The notes beneath the pieces are model-generated. The model did not search any database, was not told the origin of the DNA, and saw only the letters and a program-made list of their open reading frames with translations. From contig CP058708.1 of the NCBI GenBank assembly GCA_013414765.1, positions 3,653,553-3,717,552 on the forward strand: a stretch of 64,000 nt of DNA, given 5' to 3'. Both the position numbers and the translations under genes were made by a program. This DNA is from Candidatus Accumulibacter cognatus. GTDB lineage: Bacteria; Pseudomonadota; Gammaproteobacteria; Burkholderiales; Rhodocyclaceae. Positions 1 to 10,299 of this stretch are shown one piece after another. Every line of letters starts with the position of its first letter. The first letter of the stretch is position 1.

Positions 1-1
1 G

Positions 2-652
2 GAAGAAGTCACGGGCAAGAAAACCGGCGGCAGGCCGCCGAAGGCGCCCAAGCCGGGAGCGCGGGACAGCGACCAGATCAACCTGACCGACGAAGAATCG
101 CGGATCATGCCGGTGGCCGGTGGCGGCTTCGAACAGGCGTACAACGCGCAGGCTGGGGTTGATGCAGCGACGATGCTGGTCGTGGCGGTCGGCGTAACGC
201 AAGCCCCCAATGACAAGGAGCAGGTCGAGCCGATGCTGGCGACGCTCAAGGCACAAGCCGAGGTTCTGGGGACTGTCGAAACGCTGATCGCCGACAGCGG
301 CTTCTGCAGCGAGAAGAACGTCAACGCGTGCGCGGCGGCCGGCATTGATCCGGTGATCGCGCCGGCTCGCGACGAGCACCACCCGGACTGGCGGGAGCGA
401 CACAGCGAACCGGCAGCGCTGCCGGAGAACGCGACCCCCGTACAAGCCCTGTCGCATCGCTTGAAGACCCAAGCGGGGCGCGCCCTCTATGCCTTGCGCA
501 AGCAAACCGTCGAGCCGGTCTTCGGCATCATCAAATCGGTCATGGGTTTTCGCCGGTTCTCGCTGCGGGGCTTGAAAAAGGTCACCGGAGAGTGGACGCT
601 GGTTTGCTTGGCGTGGAACTTGAAGCGTATGGCCAAGTTGCGCCCACAGTAG
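2..652 (+). CDS. IS1182-type transposase, C-terminal part (gene truncated by window start)
   Basis: This is the 3' part of a DDE transposase gene that begins before the window; the frame is open from base 2. The segment around INLTDEESRIM and the following GFEQAYNAQAGVD motif, then the TLIADSGFCSEKN block and the C-terminal EPVFGIIKSVMGFRRF block, are characteristic of IS1182/IS5-like DDE_Tnp_1 transposases. An aspartate lies in the IADSGF block, and the C-terminal E of EPVFGIIK is the likely last catalytic acid. The protein acts by cutting and rejoining element ends. The right end of the insertion sequence should lie within about 100 bases after the stop, but I could not fix its terminal inverted repeat because the left end is absent. 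Confidence 0.85.
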   Translation, partial: EEVTGKKTGGRPPKAPKPGARDSDQINLTDEESRIMPVAGGGFEQAYNAQAGVDAATMLVVAVGVTQAPNDKEQVEPMLATLKAQAEVLGTVETLIADSGFCSEKNVNACAAAGIDPVIAPARDEHHPDWRERHSEPAALPENATPVQALSHRLKTQAGRALYALRKQTVEPVFGIIKSVMGFRRFSLRGLKKVTGEWTLVCLAWNLKRMAKLRPQ

Positions 653-782
653 GGAAAAACGGCAGAAAAACCTTGCGATAGGACTGAAAACCAACCCAAT
701 CCAGCACTTTCATTCCGTATCGTGAAGCTTGGCGGGGCTTCAGACGTCAAGTCCGACAAGCTGCTAGGCGCGGCTGGGGGCT

Positions 783-911
783 TCAGTGGCCTCCTTGGCT
801 ACGCGCAAGCAACGCCACCTCGTGCTTTTCAACCTGGTCGATGGCCCGACTGACACTGGCGGCGATGCCGGTCACCAGTTGCTCCATGGTTACCTGCCCC
901 GTGCCTTTCAT
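783..911 (-). CDS. Hypothetical 42-aa reading frame, possibly a remnant
   Basis: A 42-residue frame begins MKGTGQVTMEQLVTG and ends LLARSQGGH. Its start codon overlaps the stop of the pseudogene upstream in an ATGA arrangement. The predicted peptide is amphipathic and helical with no family I recognise. It lies between a decayed gene and an IS end, so it may be the tail of a disrupted gene rather than a functional product. Confidence 0.25.
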   Translation of the reverse strand: MKGTGQVTMEQLVTGIAASVSRAIDQVEKHEVALLARSQGGH

Positions 912-1081
912 CGTTTGAACGACACCCGGATCTTCATGGTGCCCAGCGCGCTAAGGGTGCCGCCAATCCGGGTGGGTTCGCCGCTGGCGCCGCCGGGCAA
1001 GACCAACAGTACCGCTACCCATGGGGCGCAATGCCTGCGTATGCCGATGCCCATGCTGCGCTTGAGAGTAAGGCCAGGCAT
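908..1081 (-). pseudogene. N-terminal fragment of a PstS-like periplasmic binding protein
   Basis: The 57-residue frame has a positively charged start, a hydrophobic signal-like stretch (WVAVLLVLPGGASGEP) and then RIGGTLSALGTMK. This resembles the mature N-terminus of phosphate-type ABC binding proteins, which typically read RIGGTGSALGTMKLL. After that the frame diverges and stops within five codons, so only the export signal and first strand remain. The ATG overlaps the stop of the chemotaxis receptor gene (TGATG), suggesting the complete gene was once translationally coupled to it as a ligand-binding partner. The identification rests on a short motif, and the nearby IS may have caused the loss. 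Confidence 0.5.
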
Positions 1082-3096
1082 CAACGTACACGCAAGTGGC
1101 CGAGCGCCTGGTCGAGGTGCGCGGCCAGGTCACGCAAGGCCTGCGCCGACTGCGCCGTGCCCTGGGAGGCCGAGTAGCTGGCTTCGGCCATCTGGGCGAT
1201 CTGCTCGACCCCCTGGGCAATCGTCTGGCTGGCGAGGCTCTGTTCCCGGATAGCGCCCGAGATGCTGCCGACCGTCGTGATGACCTCGTTGGTGCGGCCT
1301 TCGATTTCACCGATCGCCTGACCCGCCCGGTCGGCCAGGACGCCGCCCTGCTCGACCTGGGCGACGCCGTCTTCCATCTGGTGGACAGCCGCCTTGGCGC
1401 CATCCTGAATGTGGCCGATCATCTCGCTGATCGAGTGCGTGGAGGTTGCCGTCCTTTCGGCGAGTTTGCGCACTTCATCGGCAACGACCGCAAAGCCGCA
1501 GCCCTGTTCCCCCGCACGCGCCGCCTCGATGGCGGCGTTGAGGGCGAGCAGATTGGTCTGATCGGCGATCTCGCGGATCACTTGAACAACCGCCGAAATG
1601 TCCTGCGAGCGGCGTCCGAGTTCGCTCACCGTCGTCGACGCCTGGCGAACGAAACCGGTGATCTGGTTCATCGCCCCTACCGCCTGGTGAATCACCTCGG
1701 CGCCCTGGCTCGCTGCCTGCCCGGAGGAGACCGATAGCCCCTGTGCCGCGTGTGCATGTTCGGCTACCTGATCGATGCTGACGCTCATTTCCTCGACCGA
1801 AGCCGCCATTCCGGTCGCCGCATCGCGCTGCACCTGCGCGCTGCCGCTGACCTTTTCGGCCGCCGTTACCAGCGCGAGCGACTGTTCGAGCATCGTTGAC
1901 GAGGCCTTGCGGACGCTGCTGACCGTCGTTTGCAGATTCTCCGACATCTTGCCGATGGCCTGCTTCAGACGACCGACTTCGTCGGCACTGTCGCCCGTCA
2001 GCCTGCCCGTCAGATCGCCAGCAGCAATCCGGTCGGCTGCGAGGGCGATTTCCTGCAGCGGCTGCGTGACCCATTGCCGGGTCATCACGAAGCCGCTGAG
2101 CAGGGCAGCGGCGATGATCACCAGCGCCATCCAGGCGATGTTACGGACGGCGGCGTTGGCGCCGCCACTGATTTCTTCGACGTAGCTGGTGGAAACGACC
2201 ACCCAGTCCCAGGCCGGAAAGTGATCAAAAACCGCCACTTTTTCGCGCGCGCTGCTCTCGCCGGGATTTGCCCACTCGTAGCGGATGCTTCCGGACTTCT
2301 TGTCGACCATCTCGCGAATAAACTCGAAACCGAGGCTGTCCTTGGCTGCCAGCAGGTTGGCCCCTTCCTTGGCCGGGTGGATGGTCGCGACACCCTTCTG
2401 CTTGCCGGCGTCGAGCGCGGCGACATAACCCGTGCTGCCGATCTTGATCGCCAGGATGCTCTTCTTCAAAGCCTGCAGCCCTTCGGTAAATTCCAGTCCG
2501 GCGAAAAAGGCGCCGATCACCTTGCCCGAGGCGTCGCGTACCGGGACATAGTGGGTCATGAAATCCCTGCCGAATAGCGTGGCCTTGCCGGTATAGGGAT
2601 TGCCCGCGAGCAGCGAGGGGCGTGCGGGGTGGTCGGTACCGAGCAGGGTTCCCGTCGCCCGCGCGCCGTCCTCCTTTTTCAATGAAGTGGCCGCGCGCAG
2701 GAAGTCGTCCCCCTGGCGAAGCAGAATCGTCGCCACGGTTCCGGCCTTTGCCGTGAAGGTGTCGGTGAGGTCGAGGCGATCGTCGATTCGCGTTCCGCCA
2801 TGCAGCAGTTGCGGCGCTGCGCCTGCCTGGAGCAGTTCAAACGGCTTGTCGAAGCTGCCCGAGAACAGCCGGCCGCTGCGCTCGATGTCGTTGCGCAGGC
2901 TGCGGTCGTAGGTCTCGAACATCGACACGGCCAGGCGATTGATCTGTTTGAGATCGTCGAGCGCCGTTTGGGTCAGTTGCTGGCGCAGATGCGAGGCGGT
3001 CCACCCTGTCGCGGCGAGAATGATCGCCAGCAGGACCAGACCCTGCACCAGATTGAGTTTCAGAGCGATGGCAAGATCGCGGAAGCGATGTGGCAT
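1081..3096 (-). CDS. Methyl-accepting chemotaxis protein with Cache 3-Cache 2 type sensor
   Basis: A 671-residue inner-membrane chemoreceptor. A first transmembrane helix (about residues 12-32) is followed by a periplasmic region (about 35-318) with the Cache-type features [35 protein letters not shown] and [11 protein letters not shown] second helix (about 319-340), a HAMP domain and a cytoplasmic signalling hairpin follow. The tip contains [20 protein letters not shown] and [10 protein letters not shown], which bind CheA/CheW. One oddity is visible: the near-invariant Arg of EQGRGF is Cys533 here (EQGCGF). No C-terminal CheR-tethering pentapeptide is evident. It should couple a small periplasmic ligand to flagellar or pilus motility. 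A PstS-like fragment directly downstream suggests a protein-bound ligand in the past. Confidence 0.93.
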   Translation of the reverse strand: MPHRFRDLAIALKLNLVQGLVLLAIILAATGWTASHLRQQLTQTALDDLKQINRLAVSMFETYDRSLRNDIERSGRLFSGSFDKPFELLQAGAAPQLLHGGTRIDDRLDLTDTFTAKAGTVATILLRQGDDFLRAATSLKKEDGARATGTLLGTDHPARPSLLAGNPYTGKATLFGRDFMTHYVPVRDASGKVIGAFFAGLEFTEGLQALKKSILAIKIGSTGYVAALDAGKQKGVATIHPAKEGANLLAAKDSLGFEFIREMVDKKSGSIRYEWANPGESSAREKVAVFDHFPAWDWVVVSTSYVEEISGGANAAVRNIAWMALVIIAAALLSGFVMTRQWVTQPLQEIALAADRIAAGDLTGRLTGDSADEVGRLKQAIGKMSENLQTTVSSVRKASSTMLEQSLALVTAAEKVSGSAQVQRDAATGMAASVEEMSVSIDQVAEHAHAAQGLSVSSGQAASQGAEVIHQAVGAMNQITGFVRQASTTVSELGRRSQDISAVVQVIREIADQTNLLALNAAIEAARAGEQGCGFAVVADEVRKLAERTATSTHSISEMIGHIQDGAKAAVHQMEDGVAQVEQGGVLADRAGQAIGEIEGRTNEVITTVGSISGAIREQSLASQTIAQGVEQIAQMAEASYSASQGTAQSAQALRDLAAHLDQALGHLRVR

Positions 3097-3130
3097 TGGA
3101 GTTTCCTTTCCCTCGGCTTGGCAACAAGGC

Positions 3131-3146
3131 CAATATCAAAATATTG
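3131..3146. promoter_or_regulatory. AT-rich palindrome upstream of the chemoreceptor gene
   Basis: CAATATCAAAATATTG is a perfect 6-bp inverted repeat around a 4-base centre, 35 bases before the chemoreceptor start. It stands out in a GC-rich region and could be an operator or part of the promoter. No regulator can be named from the sequence. Confidence 0.35.
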
Positions 3147-3200
3147 TAACGGCGGCCGGGGGCAGATCCATGAGGTGAAAATGTCGGGTTACGCTACGCC

Positions 3201-3252
3201 AACGGTCATGACTTTTCCAGACACCCCGGATCATGAAAGTCATCAACGGTCA
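3201..3252. repeat. REP-like palindromic element, degenerate copy
   Basis: This copy begins with the 15-mer AACGGTCATGACTTT, which is the left arm of the perfect palindromes at 10248 and 19259, but its right arm is altered (AAAGTCATCAACGGT). It lies at the 3' end of the CHASE2 gene, whose stop codon falls at its edge. Confidence 0.7.
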
Positions 3253-6090
3253 ATTGAGCAAGGCCGGGATCTCATCCGCTGGCAGCGGACGGCTCAAGTG
3301 GTAGCCCTGGATTTCGTCACATTGATTAGCGCGCAGGAAGGCCTTTTGCGCTTCGCTTTCGACGCCCTCGGCGATCACGGTCAGCGACATGCTGTGCGCC
3401 ATGGCGATGATCGCCAGCGTGATCGAAGCGTCCTCCTTGCCGAGGACCAGATCGTGCACAAAGGATTTGTCGATTTTCAACTGGTCGATGGGGAATTGCT
3501 TCAGATAATTGAGTGAGGAATAACCGGTGCCGAAATCGTCGATCGACAAGCGGACGCCGATCGCCTTGAGCGCATGCATGGTCATGATGCTGCCCTGTAC
3601 GTCCTTCATCAGCAGGCTCTCGGTGATTTCGAGGTCAAGATAGCGGGGTTCCAGACCGGTTTCCTGCAGGATTTCCGCGATCATGCTCACCATGCCGGGA
3701 CGCAGGAACTGGCGGGGCGACAGGTTTACCGCCATGCGCAGCGTCGGCCGGTGCTTCTGCTGCCAGGCTTTCGCCTGCTGGCAGGCGGTTCTGAGCACCC
3801 ATTCGCCGATGCTTTCGATCAGCCCGGTTTCCTCCGCCAGGGGAATGAAGTCGAGCGGCGAGATCAGCCCGCGCTGGGGATGCCGCCAGCGCAACAGGGC
3901 CTCGACGCCGATGATGCGGTCCCGGCGCAGATCCATCTGCGGCTGGTAATGGATTTCCAGTTCCTGACGCGCCAGGGCATGGCGCAGACCCTGTTCCATG
4001 TTCAGCCGTTCCAGGCTGCGCAGATGCATGTCGTGGGCGTAGAACTGGATGTTGTTGCGGCCGCTCTCCTTGGCGCGATACATCGCCGTGTCGGCATTTC
4101 TCAGCAAGGTTTCGACATCACCACCATCCTTGGGGAACAGGCAGATGCCGATGCTGGCAGTGACGACACACTCATTGTTGCCAATCTGGAACGGCGTTTC
4201 GAGCATCCTCAACAGCTTATGGGCGAAGTCCACGACCCGGTCTTCCTGACGCAAGTCCTCCAGCATGCAGATGAATTCGTCACCGCCGACGCGGACGATG
4301 GTGTCGTCCTTGCGACCACAGAGCAGCAGCCGGTCGGCGACGGCCCGCAGCAGGGCATCACCGGCGCTGTGACCCAGACCCTCGTTGATCTTCTTGAACT
4401 GATCCAGATCGACGAACAGCAGCGCCAGGCTCTGACCGCTCCGGCGCGCGCGCGTGATGGCATGCTTGAGGCGGTCGCGCAGCAGGCCGAGGTTGGGCAG
4501 ATGGGTCAGCGCGTCATGGTTGGCCTGATACCGCATCTGCTCGGTCAAACGGCGGGTTTCGGTGATGTTGCTGAAGGCGATGACGACTCCGACAACCCGC
4601 ATCTGCTGGTCGTGGATCGGGGCCGCCGAAGCCCGGATGGCGTATTCCTCTCCGGCGTCGTTGCGCAGGATGGAGGGCTCGGGCAGCCTGACCAGTGCGC
4701 CTTCTTCGAGGCATAGGGCCACCAGATTGACCGCGCGGTAGCGCTCCTGCTCGTCGGCGACCTCGAACATGCTGCCCAGTTTCTGTCCGCGCAAAGCGCC
4801 TGGCTCCACACCGAGCAGGCTTTCGGCGACCGGATTCAGGTACTGCACGGCCCCATTGGCGTCGGTGGTGATCACGGCATCACCGATCGAGTGCAGCGTG
4901 ACCTGGGCACGTACCTCCTGCTCGAACAGCGAACGGATGAGCAGGAGCAGGCGTTGCCAGCTCCACAAGGGACAGCCCAGCCCCTGCACGAGCAGTGTCG
5001 CCGCCGGCGGGAACCAGAGTTGCCTGGTGTAGAGCAGAACGAAGCTGCTGATGAGGGTCAGCAGCAGCGACAGAACCGCCACGGGCAAGGTCCAGCGCGC
5101 CGGGCAAGCGCTATGGAGCAACATCGGGAAGAACACCAGTACCCCGGTCAGCAGCAGCGTCCAGTGAGCAGGCAAAGCCTGGATGGTCAAGCCTTGCTGC
5201 AGCGCGTCGAGAACGTTGGCGTTGTATTCGACGCCCGGCATCAGCCGCGACAAACCAGAAACCGGTGTGGGAAGCGCATCCGCCATGCCGCTGGCCGTCG
5301 CACCGACCAGTACAAACTTGCCGCGGAAGCTTGCCGGCGGGAAATCCCCGCGCAGGACGTCGTGGTAGGAATAATGCTGAAAACGTCCCGGCGGGCCGAC
5401 AAACGGAATCAGGATGCGATAATCGCGATGCCAGGCGTCGGGTGACGGTGAAGCTGAAGCGGTGGGGCGCGCTCGCTCGCCGGGTAAGGCCCGCTCGGCA
5501 GCGGGGTCGCTCAGTTCGAGCATGGCCAGGGCCAGTGTTGGCCAGCGGGACGTTCCCAGGCCGGCCTTGAGGAATACGCTGCGGGCAATGCCGTCGAGGT
5601 CGAGTTCGACATCGACGTGGCCAATGCCGGCGGCCGCTGTCCGCAATAGAGGAATCGGCAGGGTCTCCCGCAACTCCTCACCGAGGCGGTGTTGCTCATT
5701 GAGCAGCGGCAGGACGATGCGGCCGTTGGCCGCGAGCGCGCTGGCCAGTTCCGCATCGGCGCTGGGATCGGTGGTCTCGGGTTCGGCGAAGACGATATTC
5801 AGGCCGATGACCCTCGCCTCGGCCGCGGAGAGCTGGCGGATCAGTTGCGCATGGATACGCCGCGACCACGGCCAGCGTCCGATTTCCCGCAGGCTTTGCT
5901 CGTCAATGGCCACAATCACGATGTCCTCGGCCGGCGCGCGCGACCACGCCATCCGATTCCAGTCGTAGAGGAACAGGTCCCAGCGATACAGTAAGTTGCT
6001 GTCGCTCAGCAGCAGCGCGGCAGCCGTCAATAACAGCGAGACAAGGACCCGCTTGGACCAGCCGGAACGGGCCTTGAACGTTGCAATCAC
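3250..6090 (-). CDS. CHASE2-PAS-GGDEF-EAL cyclic-di-GMP enzyme
   Basis: A 946-residue membrane protein. After an N-terminal helix, an extracytoplasmic CHASE2 domain (about 40-300; VIVAIDEQSLREIGRWPWSR is diagnostic) is followed by a cluster of transmembrane helices (about 305-380). A PAS domain (about 390-510), a GGDEF domain with intact RVGGDEF, and an EAL domain with EALLRW, DDFGTGYSSLNYL and AEGVE complete it. Both output domains look catalytically competent, so it could make and break c-di-GMP, with direction set by the sensor. It starts 10 bases after the stop of the LysM/FecR gene, and CHASE2 proteins are commonly paired with FecR-domain partners, so the two probably form one sensory unit. 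The 3' end runs into a REP-like repeat. Confidence 0.93.
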   Translation of the reverse strand: MIATFKARSGWSKRVLVSLLLTAAALLLSDSNLLYRWDLFLYDWNRMAWSRAPAEDIVIVAIDEQSLREIGRWPWSRRIHAQLIRQLSAAEARVIGLNIVFAEPETTDPSADAELASALAANGRIVLPLLNEQHRLGEELRETLPIPLLRTAAAGIGHVDVELDLDGIARSVFLKAGLGTSRWPTLALAMLELSDPAAERALPGERARPTASASPSPDAWHRDYRILIPFVGPPGRFQHYSYHDVLRGDFPPASFRGKFVLVGATASGMADALPTPVSGLSRLMPGVEYNANVLDALQQGLTIQALPAHWTLLLTGVLVFFPMLLHSACPARWTLPVAVLSLLLTLISSFVLLYTRQLWFPPAATLLVQGLGCPLWSWQRLLLLIRSLFEQEVRAQVTLHSIGDAVITTDANGAVQYLNPVAESLLGVEPGALRGQKLGSMFEVADEQERYRAVNLVALCLEEGALVRLPEPSILRNDAGEEYAIRASAAPIHDQQMRVVGVVIAFSNITETRRLTEQMRYQANHDALTHLPNLGLLRDRLKHAITRARRSGQSLALLFVDLDQFKKINEGLGHSAGDALLRAVADRLLLCGRKDDTIVRVGGDEFICMLEDLRQEDRVVDFAHKLLRMLETPFQIGNNECVVTASIGICLFPKDGGDVETLLRNADTAMYRAKESGRNNIQFYAHDMHLRSLERLNMEQGLRHALARQELEIHYQPQMDLRRDRIIGVEALLRWRHPQRGLISPLDFIPLAEETGLIESIGEWVLRTACQQAKAWQQKHRPTLRMAVNLSPRQFLRPGMVSMIAEILQETGLEPRYLDLEITESLLMKDVQGSIMTMHALKAIGVRLSIDDFGTGYSSLNYLKQFPIDQLKIDKSFVHDLVLGKEDASITLAIIAMAHSMSLTVIAEGVESEAQKAFLRANQCDEIQGYHLSRPLPADEIPALLN

Positions 6091-6100
6091 GACACCAGGA

Positions 6101-7768
6101 TCAAAAGATCAATACCAGCGCGAGCAGGACCACCAGTGCCGCCGGCCAGTAGTTGCGCGCGGGAAGATCGATCCGCTGCACCGGACCATACGGTCCCACG
6201 TAACCGTCGGCCTCGATGGTGCGTACGCGCAGGTAATAGACGCCGGAATCCGGGCGCGGCAAGCTCACCTGCGCTTCGGATACCCTGCTTTCTTGTTCGA
6301 GAACCGTGAAATCGACATCCCTGGCCAGTTGAAAGTCGTATTGCAGGCCGGGCGCAGCCGTGCTCCAGCGGAAGGTCAGGCGGTCGGCGGCCAGTTCGGG
6401 GGGCTGCATCTGCGCTGCGGCCTGCAGCCTGAACGCTTGCGGGTCGCTGAACGGACCCTCTCGCCCGGTCGAGTCGCGGACAGCGACCCGCCAGAAGTAC
6501 GGCCCGGGTTCGAGCGGCTGCTCGACGGTCAGGCGCGATTGGCGGTGATCGTCCTGCTTGAGCAGCGGGGTCAGGAAGCGTTCGTCGTTGGCCAACTGAA
6601 AGAGGTAGCTGGCGGCGCCCTGCGGTTCCGACCACTCGAAGAGCAATGGTTTTTCGACCACGCCGCTCTGGTGGGGCGGCCGGACGAGGAGCGGAGGTTC
6701 GGGGCGGGCGTGCAGACGGAAACGGTGTTCGGCGTCGTTTCCTTCAAGGCCCCTGGCGTCGATGCCGCGAATCCGGAGGACGTAATTCCCGTCCGGCAGG
6801 TCCGGCCCGCGTATGGCCGGGGTCGACGAGACGGTGTCGAACACGAGGAGGTCGAATTGTTCATTGGGTGCGAGCTGTGCGCGATACGCCGCCGCCTCCG
6901 GCACGGCCGGAAAACTCCAGCGGATCGGTACGCGCGAGACCAGCGGCGGCAACTCGCCGAGCGCCGGGGGTGGCAGCAGCGCTACCGGCATGAGCGGTGG
7001 CTTGCCGGTTTCGGCCAGGGAGCCGAAGCCTTGCGGAATTGATCGGGTCTTGCGGCCACCCTGCAACTCGACCAGTCCTTCGAGCACTTCCAGTCGCGAT
7101 GTCGCTGTCGCGGGGTCCATGCTGATCCGGTAGCGCGTACCGCGCACGGCCGAATGGGCGGCGGGGGTCCAGATTTCGTAACGGTTGCCAGCGCCTGTCG
7201 TGCGCGGCATCACCTCGCTATCGGCGCGACCCTTTTCAAGGCGGGCGCGGGTCTCGACCAACGGCGTCTGAGCACGCGCGTTCAGGATCACCAGTCGCAG
7301 CTCGCTATCCGCCTGCAGCAACACCCGCGAGCCATCGGCGAATCTCAGGGTGACATTGCTGTCGGGCCCGGTACCCAGGATGTCGCCCTGATGCAGGAAT
7401 AGTCCGGGATCGACGGCCACCCATTTTCTGGTCGATGCGATCAACGCCTGCACCTGCCCCTGTACCGCCAGGACCATGGCCTTGGCCGGCAGGCGCTTGA
7501 GCCAGGCGACCGGAATGCGCAGCTTCGTCCCTGGGGGCAGATGTTCGGGATCGGTCACTCCGTTGAGTGCCTGCAGCTTCGGCCAGTAGTCCACAGCCAT
7601 CAGATAACGAGTCGAGACATCCCACAGATTGTCGCCTGGACGCACGGTATAGTGCCATTCCTGAGCCGGTGCGGCGGTCGCGAAGAGCAACATCAGAAAC
7701 AGCAGAAGTGCGTGCATCGATCGTTTGGCCGAACCGAGCCGCGTGGCTGTGCGGGGGAAGGTGTGCAT
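6101..7768 (-). CDS. Secreted LysM and FecR domain protein
   Basis: I chose the ATG at 7768 because an AAGGA-type ribosome site lies just upstream and a signal peptide follows (MHALLLFLMLLFATAAPAQ). The 555-residue product has an N-terminal LysM motif (about 38-82; WHYTVRPGDNLWDVSTRYL) for peptidoglycan binding and a FecR domain (about 130-240; ADGSRVLLQADSELRL and RGTRYRI). Several FnIII-like segments with RWS or EWS motifs follow, and a C-terminal hydrophobic helix (YWPAALVVLLALVLIF) anchors it. It probably sits in the periplasm between wall and membrane and feeds a signal to the CHASE2 enzyme encoded 10 bases downstream. The ligand cannot be read from the sequence. Confidence 0.88.
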   Translation of the reverse strand: MHTFPRTATRLGSAKRSMHALLLFLMLLFATAAPAQEWHYTVRPGDNLWDVSTRYLMAVDYWPKLQALNGVTDPEHLPPGTKLRIPVAWLKRLPAKAMVLAVQGQVQALIASTRKWVAVDPGLFLHQGDILGTGPDSNVTLRFADGSRVLLQADSELRLVILNARAQTPLVETRARLEKGRADSEVMPRTTGAGNRYEIWTPAAHSAVRGTRYRISMDPATATSRLEVLEGLVELQGGRKTRSIPQGFGSLAETGKPPLMPVALLPPPALGELPPLVSRVPIRWSFPAVPEAAAYRAQLAPNEQFDLLVFDTVSSTPAIRGPDLPDGNYVLRIRGIDARGLEGNDAEHRFRLHARPEPPLLVRPPHQSGVVEKPLLFEWSEPQGAASYLFQLANDERFLTPLLKQDDHRQSRLTVEQPLEPGPYFWRVAVRDSTGREGPFSDPQAFRLQAAAQMQPPELAADRLTFRWSTAAPGLQYDFQLARDVDFTVLEQESRVSEAQVSLPRPDSGVYYLRVRTIEADGYVGPYGPVQRIDLPARNYWPAALVVLLALVLIF

Positions 7769-7984
7769 TTTGTGTTCCTTCGTGCAGCAATCGTGTGGTG
7801 ATATTCTCGATTCCCGATCCAACGGCGCTATCCAGGTGTGATCAATATGGGGTTTCGCTTGCCGGTGATGTATTGTGCTGCGCAGCCGAACTCCCCACTC
7901 TGCTGTCCATGCATTGTAGTCGATGCTGCCAGCAAAGCCCTTACTGTGAGCAGCCATCGTCGCAGGCCGGGTTAGCCCGCAGGG

Positions 7985-8004
7985 CGTCACCCGATATTCG
8001 TTGG

Positions 8005-8022
<18 letters not shown>
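7985..8022. repeat. Inverted repeat at the 3' end of the REC-GGDEF-EAL gene
   Basis: Perfect 10-bp arms CGTCACCCGA (7985-7994) and TCGGGTGACG (8013-8022) enclose 18 bases. The stop codon of the response regulator gene lies inside the loop. It could act as a transcript-end hairpin, but no T tract follows. Confidence 0.6.
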
Positions 8023-10167
<2,145 letters not shown>

Positions 10168-10182
10168 GTTGCCTTTATGTGA

Positions 10183-10299
10183 AAGTTGCGTCAGCGACGC
10201 ACGGATCTCTCCTCCCCACTCGTGGGGGAGGGGTCGGGGGAGAGGGAAACGGTCATGACTTTCATGATCGGGGAGCGGAAAAGTCATGACCGTTGGCCA
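10183..10299. repeat. REP/BIME-like composite repeat (copy 2, inverted relative to copy at 19259)
   Basis: About 115 bases nearly identical, in opposite orientation, to 19259-19378. One part is a perfect inverted repeat with arms AACGGTCATGACTTT (10248-10262) and AAAGTCATGACCGTT (10280-10294). The other is a GC hairpin of the CTCCCCAC/GTGGGGGAG type. The final codons and the stop of the hybrid kinase gene (10262) lie inside it. Confidence 0.85.

Noticed and set aside
4891-5445. Plus-strand reading frames of 150-390 codons opposite the sensory genes
   Set aside because: They are antisense shadows of GC-rich genes with clear domain content on the minus strand and show no family features of their own.
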